A program made the translations under genes and the position numbers. Positions 21,781-25,848 of a stretch of DNA of 25,848 nt are shown piece after piece. Numbering within the stretch: the stretch's first letter is position 1; every line of letters begins with the position of its first letter. Source of the stretch: a virus; the IMG/VR virus record IMGVR_UViG_3300033571_008792, positions 1 through 25,848 of that record; one strand, written 5' to 3'. Under the pieces are notes generated by a model that was given only the letters and a program-made list of their open reading frames with translations, made no database searches and was not told the origin of the DNA.

Positions 21781-22470
21781 ATGAGGATTAGAACCATCAA
21801 ACCAGAGTTTTTTACACATGAAGCTCTATTCGACGCGGAAATGGAATTTAAGCTACCGCTGCGAATTGCGTTCGTCGGCTTGTGGTGCGCCGCCGATAGG
21901 GAAGGACGGTTTCGATGGGAACCTCGCCGCCTTGGGATTCAGATCATGCCATATGATAAGATGGACTTTTCACGCGTGCTTGACGCGTTAGTAACGCGTG
22001 GATTCATCCGTCAATATCGCGTCAATGACGCGGTTTTTGGGTGCATCCCGTCGTTCTCGCGTCATCAAGTGATTAACAACCGCGAGCGGGAAAGCGATTT
22101 GCCGGAACCTCTGGATTTCAACGACATCGACGCGTGCCCCACGCGTGCCCCACGCGTTGACGACGCGGGGAAAGCGGAAGGGAAGGGAAGGGAAGGGAAA
22201 GGAAAGGAACAGAAGGGAAGGGGAACACGCGACGAGCTACGCTCATACGCGGTCGAAATTTCCCTTCCTGACTCAGACGGTGATTTCTTTTTCGATCACA
22301 TGGAGGAAGGCGGATGGACACGCAGCGGTCAACCAATCAAAGATTGGAGGGCGGCTATGAGGAAATGGAAAGCGGCGGGATGGCTTCCTAGCCAAAAAGC
22401 ATCCCAGACCAAACACGCCGCTTACGCCAACGGCTACAACGAACAAATTCCACTTCCGCCAGCACTATGA
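21781..22470 (+). CDS. Replication initiator / replisome organiser
   Basis: This 229-residue protein probably binds the origin and recruits the helicase loader. The N-terminal winged-helix region has the family pattern RTIKPEFFTHEALFD, FVGLWCAADREGRF, IMPYDKMDFSRVLDALVTRG and FSRHQVINNRERESDLPEP. A linker of about residues 128-150 is low-complexity Gly/Lys/Glu/Arg. The C-terminal part (about 165-229, FFFDHMEEGGW, then IKDWRAAMRKWKAAGW) resembles the end domain of phage replication proteins. The gene contains the ACGCGT array and polypurine tract described separately, so it may carry the origin. It follows the attenuator-like hairpin and overlaps the DnaC-like gene by ATGA. Confidence 0.82.
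   Translation: MRIRTIKPEFFTHEALFDAEMEFKLPLRIAFVGLWCAADREGRFRWEPRRLGIQIMPYDKMDFSRVLDALVTRGFIRQYRVNDAVFGCIPSFSRHQVINNRERESDLPEPLDFNDIDACPTRAPRVDDAGKAEGKGREGKGKEQKGRGTRDELRSYAVEISLPDSDGDFFFDHMEEGGWTRSGQPIKDWRAAMRKWKAAGWLPSQKASQTKHAAYANGYNEQIPLPPAL
21972..22168. repeat. Iteron-like ACGCGT arrays, candidate replication origin
   Basis: ACGCGT occurs six times within the initiator gene in two clusters: 21972, 21983, 21994 and 22130, 22141, 22152, always exactly 11 bases apart. A near copy ACGCGG follows at 22163, again 11 bases on, and TCGCGT/ACGCGG at 22017/22028 are also 11 apart. Because 11 is not a multiple of three, the copies fall in different codon phases, so the pattern is selected in DNA, not protein. 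About one helical turn of spacing suits binding sites for an origin-recognition protein. Confidence 0.68.
22176..22225. repeat. Polypurine tract next to the ACGCGT array
   Basis: Positions 22176-22225 are all purines on the plus strand except one C at 22210, built of GGGAA- and GGAAA-like units. It encodes the charged linker of the initiator. Next to the iteron-like array it could act as an easily opened or triplex-forming element, as the A-rich asymmetric segment does in the lambda origin; it may also be mere linker coding sequence. Confidence 0.55.
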
Positions 22471-23156
22471 ACAGCCTCGACAAATTCATCAACAGCCTCG
22501 ACGAACTGATCGAGAAGGCGCCAGATTCTCGAGAACCCGAACAAACAACCCATCAGCTTGAAGCAAGAAAGCCAGAGCCTCAAGTAGCGCTTGAGGGATG
22601 GGAACAGCGGTGGAGAAAAGCGGAATCTCAGCCAACAGGCGACCAGTGGCTTGATGCATTCGACAAGGCCAAGCGCGTGATCGAGCGAGGAAGCATCCTG
22701 ATTCTCCACGGGACGCGAGGCGCGGGGAAAACCCGGATGGCATACGAGGCCGCAATTTCTGCCGCTTTGCCAAAGGACAAATCCGGACATTTCGACGGCA
22801 TCAGGACACATCGCAAGACCACCGCCAGATACACGACGGCAATGGCGTTCTTCCTCGATGTTCGCGCCACATTCTCCAAGAAAGCCAGCAAGACGGAGCG
22901 CGACATCGTGGAGTCATTGACCGACCCCGCTTTGTTGGTCATCGACGAAATCCAAGAGCGCAGCGAATCCGCATGGGAGAACCGGCTACTCACTCACGTT
23001 CTTGATTCCCGCTACGCATCAATGCGCCCGACCATCATCATTGCCAACCTGACATCCGCCGAGCTGGCCGCTTCGCTTGGACCATCAATCATGGACAGAA
23101 TCCACGAAGGCGGCGGGCACATAGAGTTTACGTGGCCTAGCTACCGCCGCGCATGA
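22467..23156 (+). CDS. DnaC-type helicase loader (AAA+ ATPase)
   Basis: This 229-residue protein should load the host or phage DnaB-type helicase at the origin. It has Walker A GTRGAGKT (82-89), Walker B LLVIDEI (D160, E161), a sensor asparagine in TIIIANLTS (N194) and an IMDRI motif near the end, all typical of DnaC/IstB ATPases. The first 45 residues are a charged, partly disordered helicase-binding arm. It follows the initiator gene by an ATGA overlap and precedes a mini-gene and the DnaA-like gene. No helicase gene lies in the window, so the loader probably uses a host helicase or one encoded outside. Confidence 0.88.
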   Translation: MNSLDKFINSLDELIEKAPDSREPEQTTHQLEARKPEPQVALEGWEQRWRKAESQPTGDQWLDAFDKAKRVIERGSILILHGTRGAGKTRMAYEAAISAALPKDKSGHFDGIRTHRKTTARYTTAMAFFLDVRATFSKKASKTERDIVESLTDPALLVIDEIQERSESAWENRLLTHVLDSRYASMRPTIIIANLTSAELAASLGPSIMDRIHEGGGHIEFTWPSYRRA

Positions 23157-23209
23157 AGCGCAAGGTTGCGCCGATCCTTGAATACATGCTCCGAAAACTG
23201 AACCAATGA
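23153..23209 (+). CDS. Mini-gene, 18-residue basic peptide
   Basis: An 18-codon frame encodes MKRKVAPILEYMLRKLNQ, a short basic amphipathic helix. Both its start (with the loader stop) and its stop (with the next start) are ATGA overlaps, filling exactly the gap between the two replication genes. It may keep ribosomes coupled or be a small bound peptide; only position supports translation. Confidence 0.45.
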   Translation: MKRKVAPILEYMLRKLNQ

Positions 23210-23532
23210 CAACGACCGCAAATCCCCCAAGCCCCTACCAAATCCTGCACGCCGTTGAGATGGCAACCGGCGTTCCGACGTTCGCGATCCTGGCAGACAA
23301 CCGGCTTCAGGCGACGAGCTACGCCCGCTTCCTTGCAATGCTCATGGTCAAGGAGCTTCGCCCGTGGTCAACGAACCTCGACGCGGCAGTAGCGGTTGGC
23401 AAAAAGGATGCCGGAACCGGCAGGCATGGGCTGATGCGAGCCGCTTACCTACTGGCCAACGACGAGCAGTTTAAGGCTGCTTACGCCAAGGTGAAAGCCA
23501 TGATCGCCGCGCCCGAACCCTTGCCGCTCTAG
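23206..23532 (+). CDS. DnaA domain IV-like DNA-binding protein
   Basis: This 108-residue protein resembles the isolated C-terminal DNA-binding domain of DnaA: an ILHAVEMATGVP helix, SYARFLAMLMVKELRPWS (38-55), then GKKDAGTGRHGLMRAAYLL (65-83). In DnaA the corresponding regions contact the DnaA box. It lacks the AAA+ domains, so it cannot act as a full DnaA. Its position behind the initiator and loader suggests binding of the phage or host origin, or interference with host initiation. The similarity is by pattern and is not verified by search. Confidence 0.68.
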   Translation: MTTTANPPSPYQILHAVEMATGVPTFAILADNRLQATSYARFLAMLMVKELRPWSTNLDAAVAVGKKDAGTGRHGLMRAAYLLANDEQFKAAYAKVKAMIAAPEPLPL

Positions 23533-23547
23533 GGCTGGAAAGAAAGA

Positions 23548-23598
23548 ATGAAAAAGATCTTGCCGGATTCAAAGCGGGGGGGTAGGTTCGCGGCGTAA
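23548..23598 (+). CDS. Possible 16-residue peptide
   Basis: A short frame encodes a basic peptide MKKILPDSKRGGRFAA after GGAAAGAA. It contains a run of seven G (23576-23582). It is not coupled to a neighbour and may well be untranslated; it is listed because the 79-base gap holds nothing else. Confidence 0.2.
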   Translation: MKKILPDSKRGGRFAA

Positions 23599-23611
23599 CG
23601 AACGACACGAC

Positions 23612-23860
23612 ATGACTCTTCCACTCATTCACCTCAACGGCACCAGCAAAGAAACTCTCGCGGAAGGCTATGATAACGCTGCTTGCAAGCTCCGCGAGTT
23701 CATTGACGCATGGGAGGGAGTCGAATTTAACGCTCGCGACTATTACCCGCAGGGACCAGAAGCTTGGAATGAAGCTCTTGCCAAGCGCGAAGAAATGAAT
23801 GCAAAAATCGTTGAGGTTCTGGAATACCTCACGGATCACCGCGAAGTCATTCACGCTTAA
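23612..23860 (+). CDS. Small conserved phage protein (PLIHLNGTS motif)
   Basis: This 82-residue helical protein begins with LPLIHLNGTSKETLAEGYD and has ARDYYPQGPEAWNEALAKREE in the second half. I know this pattern from early regions of many phages, where it has no assigned role. It is preceded by a 79-base gap and followed by a 39-base gap, so it is expressed as part of the early transcript rather than by overlap. No catalytic motif is visible. Confidence 0.78.
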   Translation: MTLPLIHLNGTSKETLAEGYDNAACKLREFIDAWEGVEFNARDYYPQGPEAWNEALAKREEMNAKIVEVLEYLTDHREVIHA

Positions 23861-23899
23861 TCAACCACCGGGGCGCGGCGGACACGCGCAAGACGAACC

Positions 23900-24157
23900 A
23901 TGATCCAAGAATACCAACCCGAGCAGTGGACGGTCCTTAAAGATCACATCTACGCCGCCCGTGAGGCCATCCGAAACGGCATCGAATACACGCAGGAGCT
24001 TCTAGCCAACCGCGACGTTGAGCTTGGCCGCGACCACCGTTCCAACCGCAAAACATCGGAACGGATTGAGCGTGAAATCGAACAGATGAAGATCGCGCTG
24101 GCCAACCTTGATCGCCCCCTTCCTCCCGCCCCTGACCATCACCAAACAACCGACTGA
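23900..24157 (+). CDS. Small helical phage protein, unknown
   Basis: This 85-residue protein is mostly alpha-helical and charged (REAIRNGIEYTQELLANRD, then RIEREIEQMKIALANLD), ending in a Pro/His-rich tail. It is not recognised. The ACCATGATC start follows no Shine-Dalgarno sequence, and the SSB-like gene begins one base after its stop. A DNA-replication accessory role is possible from location only. Confidence 0.7.
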   Translation: MIQEYQPEQWTVLKDHIYAAREAIRNGIEYTQELLANRDVELGRDHRSNRKTSERIEREIEQMKIALANLDRPLPPAPDHHQTTD

Positions 24158-24158
24158 A

Positions 24159-24575
24159 ATGATCCGACTGAAACTAAACCTCCGCAAACTCACCGATTTC
24201 CGCACCTTCACCGGCAAGGACGGAGTCGAATACGCCGCGTTCCCGATCAAGGCGAACGCGATCTACATGACCGACAAAACCGCCAGCATGGACGTCACGC
24301 TGGTAAGCAATCGGGACGGCAAGGACCAATACGACAATGATGGATTTGCCACGCTCGACCTCGGAAAGGAGCGCCGATTGGCTGGCGAACGCGGGCCGAT
24401 CCTTGGCAACTGGAAAGACCTGGACGCCGCGATTGGCCGCGACATCGCCGCCAAGGACGCGACCTACCGGGGAAACAAGAGCGCGCCTCAGCAACGCGAC
24501 AACAGCGCGGCGGATGGACCGGATGATTCCGACGAGATCCCTTTCAATCAGCGCCACGCCGGACTGCCCGTTTAA
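24159..24575 (+). CDS. Probable single-stranded DNA-binding protein
   Basis: This 138-residue protein has a beta-rich core (IRLKLNLRKLTDFRTFTGKDG, YAAFPIKANAIYM) followed by DQYDNDGFATLDLGKERRLAG and RGPILGNWK (79-86). That middle pattern is one I know from phage proteins usually annotated as hypothetical or SSB-like. The C-terminal part is acidic and disordered and contains DSDEIPF (123-129), like the DDIPF tip of bacterial SSB that binds partners, but nine further residues follow. The ATG at 24159 is chosen because it directly follows the previous stop; the frame is open to 24108. It would protect single strands during replication and ERF recombination. Confidence 0.68.
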   Translation: MIRLKLNLRKLTDFRTFTGKDGVEYAAFPIKANAIYMTDKTASMDVTLVSNRDGKDQYDNDGFATLDLGKERRLAGERGPILGNWKDLDAAIGRDIAAKDATYRGNKSAPQQRDNSAADGPDDSDEIPFNQRHAGLPV

Positions 24576-24593
24576 TCCGTAACAGCTCGCACA

Positions 24594-24722
24594 ATGAACG
24601 ACGAACTCAAGCAACTCATTGAGCAGGCCGACGCCACCATGGCGCGACTCTGCGAGATCCTCGGTCGAATCGAATCGCGATTTGAGCTGATGGATGAAAT
24701 CACCAAACCAGCTGAGCAATGA
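24594..24722 (+). CDS. Small helical protein (42 residues)
   Basis: This 42-residue protein MNDELKQLIEQADATMARL plus a second helix EILGRIESRFELMDEI is a likely short coiled coil. It begins in the ACAATGAAC context and its stop overlaps the MazG-like start by ATGA, which supports translation. No family is recognised. Confidence 0.6.
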   Translation: MNDELKQLIEQADATMARLCEILGRIESRFELMDEITKPAEQ

Positions 24723-25042
24723 TCCAAGAACTCATCGACAACGTGCGCCAATGGGGCATCGACAAGGGCATCACCGGACCCAACGGCAAGGGGACGCTGC
24801 TGGCGCAGTTGTCCAAAACTCAAGAGGAGCTTACCGAAACGCGGGATGCCGCTGTTATGCATAAGGCGCATCCGATGTTCGACGAGATCGCCGACGGCAT
24901 TGGCGACTGCACCGTAACGCTTATCCTCGCCGCCGAAATGGCCGGTTTGCGCTTTGAGGACTGCCTGCAAGCCGCCTACGACGAGATCAAGGGCAGGACC
25001 GGAAAAATGGAGGGCGGGCAATTCATCAAGGACAAGCCATGA
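24719..25042 (+). CDS. MazG-like nucleotide pyrophosphohydrolase
   Basis: This 107-residue protein has the helical all-alpha NTP pyrophosphatase pattern: QLSKTQEELTE (E36, E37, E40) and EIADGIGDCTVTL (E56, D59, D63), the acidic residues that bind magnesium and nucleotide. The end AAYDEIKGRTGKMEGGQFIK also suits the family. Such enzymes hydrolyse NTPs or dNTPs to monophosphates, or degrade the alarmone (p)ppGpp, and in phages may adjust nucleotide pools. It overlaps both neighbours by ATGA. Confidence 0.82.
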   Translation: MIQELIDNVRQWGIDKGITGPNGKGTLLAQLSKTQEELTETRDAAVMHKAHPMFDEIADGIGDCTVTLILAAEMAGLRFEDCLQAAYDEIKGRTGKMEGGQFIKDKP

Positions 25043-25227
25043 CCGAGCCAACCAAACGAGGCGGCAAACGCCAGGGCGCAGGGCGAAAGCCTAACCCGTT
25101 AAAGCGCGTTAACCTCACGGTGTCACTCCCGCCAAAAAACAAGCTCTGGATCGTTGCCAAGGCCAAGCAGGACGGCATCAGCGCGTCCGAACTGGTCAAG
25201 CGGTGGAGCGACGGGGAGACGCCATGA
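25039..25227 (+). CDS. Small ribbon-helix-helix-like DNA-binding protein
   Basis: This 62-residue protein begins with a basic tail GGKRQGAGRKPNPL, then VNLTVSLPPKNKLWIVAKAK and ISASELVKRW. A beta strand followed by two helices with ISASEL fits the ribbon-helix-helix fold used by small phage repressors such as Arc-type proteins. It could repress early genes. It is overlapped by ATGA at both ends. Confidence 0.68.
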   Translation: MTEPTKRGGKRQGAGRKPNPLKRVNLTVSLPPKNKLWIVAKAKQDGISASELVKRWSDGETP

Positions 25228-25421
25228 AAGAATATTTTCCGTATTGCATGATCGGCTTTCTCGCCGCTGCCGCTTGGCATTTTTGGCCAGCAGGCAAGCT
25301 TGAATCCATTCTTGCTGGGTTTGGAGCTGCTATATGGTTGATCGCGGCATGGCAAGACGCGGAAATCCGCCGGTTAAAGCGAACTCTTCAAATCCTCAAG
25401 CGATGGGAGGACAAACCATGA
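25224..25421 (+). CDS. Two-helix small membrane protein
   Basis: This 65-residue protein has two hydrophobic segments, about residues 7-22 (CMIGFLAAAAWHFWPAG) and 28-43 (ILAGFGAAIWLIAAWQ), then a basic coiled-coil tail RRLKRTLQILKRWED. Such a design suits a membrane-bound regulator or holin-like protein, but it is far from the lysis genes. ATG 25224 gives an ATGA overlap with the DNA-binding gene upstream. Confidence 0.65.
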   Translation: MKEYFPYCMIGFLAAAAWHFWPAGKLESILAGFGAAIWLIAAWQDAEIRRLKRTLQILKRWEDKP

Positions 25422-25609
25422 ACGACCCAAACAACCTTGAAGGCTCCCGAACCCGCGAGGAAATCGCCGAGAATTTCCGAGAGCTAAACCAAATCGCGCC
25501 GACGCCAGCGGACAAGTTCCGCCTAATGTTTGTGCAACCACCATTCCAGCACAATGAACACCGGACGACACCATCCGATTTGCCGCCGGAAGGCAGCGGC
25601 GAAAGCTGA
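25418..25609 (+). CDS. Small protein, unknown
   Basis: This 63-residue protein has a helical acidic part (TREEIAENFRELNQIAPTPADK) and a Pro/Glu/Ser-rich tail. It is not recognised. It starts in an ATGA overlap with the membrane protein gene and its end overlaps the next gene by 56 bases in another frame, which is unusually long for this genome. Confidence 0.6.
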   Translation: MNDPNNLEGSRTREEIAENFRELNQIAPTPADKFRLMFVQPPFQHNEHRTTPSDLPPEGSGES

Positions 25610-25823
25610 CCGCGAGGCGACCACCAAGGACGACTGGCAGCGCGTGTTTGACGAGGAACTCGCCAGGCTAACCCAGCAGGCCGAGCAAGCCGCTCAGGAC
25701 CGCCGTCAAGGCATCCAGCGCAAGCCTAAGCGGTGGACCTACCACGGCGATACCTCGACATACAAAAAGCCCGTTTGCGAGCTTGGCCACATCGCACGGC
25801 AGAACGGGGACAAAATCGCATGA
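25554..25823 (+). CDS. Small basic helical protein, unknown
   Basis: This 89-residue protein is rich in Ala, Arg, Lys and Gln with a long helix (DDWQRVFDEELARLTQQAEQ) and a C-terminal part with YKKPVCELGHIARQNGDK. It is basic enough to bind nucleic acid. The ATG at 25554 has the ACAATGAAC context seen at 12459 and 24594; no later start in frame is convincing. It overlaps the last partial gene by ATGA. Confidence 0.58.
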   Translation: MNTGRHHPICRRKAAAKADREATTKDDWQRVFDEELARLTQQAEQAAQDRRQGIQRKPKRWTYHGDTSTYKKPVCELGHIARQNGDKIA

Positions 25824-25848
25824 AAGACACCGACACCATGAACCAACC
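25820..25848 (+). CDS. Start of a further gene, cut by the window edge
   Basis: An ATG in ATGA overlap with the preceding stop opens a frame MKDTDTMNQ that runs off the end. Nothing can be said about its product. Confidence 0.45.

Noticed and set aside
22176-22225. Polypurine repeat as independent evidence of a mobile or CRISPR-like repeat.
   Set aside because: Units are short and imperfect, without spacers, and the tract codes for a charged linker typical of this initiator family.
23576-23582. Run of seven G as a possible phase-variable tract.
   Set aside because: It lies in a short gap and only touches a doubtful 16-residue frame; no gene would be switched by slippage here.

Overview
The window looks like part of the genome of a tailed double-stranded DNA bacteriophage. 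Every convincing gene lies on the plus strand, genes are packed with almost no spacing, and a head-assembly block (large terminase, portal, scaffold, major capsid protein) is followed by a lysis block and then a long early/replication block of small genes. The P22-like portal, the capsid protein of the SU10/DUF5309 type, and the absence of a tape-measure or sheath gene point to a short-tailed (podovirus-like) morphology, although part of the genome lies outside the window at both ends. A lipoprotein gene with a clear lipobox beside a membrane/coiled-coil gene (probable spanin pair) implies a Gram-negative host. No integrase, attachment site, tRNA or CRISPR array was seen. The host cannot be named from the sequence; many starts lack a Shine-Dalgarno sequence, which would fit host groups where such sites are used weakly.

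Layout. 1-5932: 3' part of terminase, an HNH endonuclease, a tail-fibre-like protein, portal and small genes, closed by a strong terminator at 5955-5985. 6097-8678: scaffold, capsid and a probable decoration protein, closed by a second terminator at 8689-8726. 8730-11097: a small gene, a neck/connector-like protein with an inserted beta-rich module, and an SGNH esterase that is probably part of the adsorption apparatus. 11112-12318: probable spanins and an Amidase_3 endolysin, followed by a weaker terminator at 12372-12400. 12459-14020: tiny membrane proteins, a helix-turn-helix protein and a second HNH endonuclease. 14268-17998: recombination genes (ERF annealing protein, YqaJ exonuclease, RuvC-like resolvase) mixed with small conserved phage genes. 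18024-20933: a ParB-like / small conserved protein / PAPS-reductase-like cassette (IbrB/IbrA type) followed by a RecB-type nuclease. 21595-21780: a structured leader ending in a long hairpin plus T-run. 21781-25848: replication initiator, DnaC-type helicase loader, a DnaA domain IV-like protein, a probable single-stranded DNA-binding protein, a MazG-like pyrophosphohydrolase, a small DNA-binding protein and small genes running off the right edge.

How it fits together. The initiator, loader, DnaA-like and SSB-like proteins would form the replication start complex. The initiator gene itself carries two clusters of ACGCGT at exact 11-bp spacing followed by a polypurine tract, an arrangement resembling the phage lambda origin inside gene O. 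ERF plus YqaJ form a Red-like annealase/exonuclease pair and the RuvC-like enzyme can resolve branched DNA before packaging. Most genes are joined by ATGA stop/start overlaps, so translational coupling is probably a main way of setting expression. The most unusual parts are the origin-like array, the IbrA/IbrB-like cassette with a neighbouring nuclease, and the attenuator-like leader before the replication genes.
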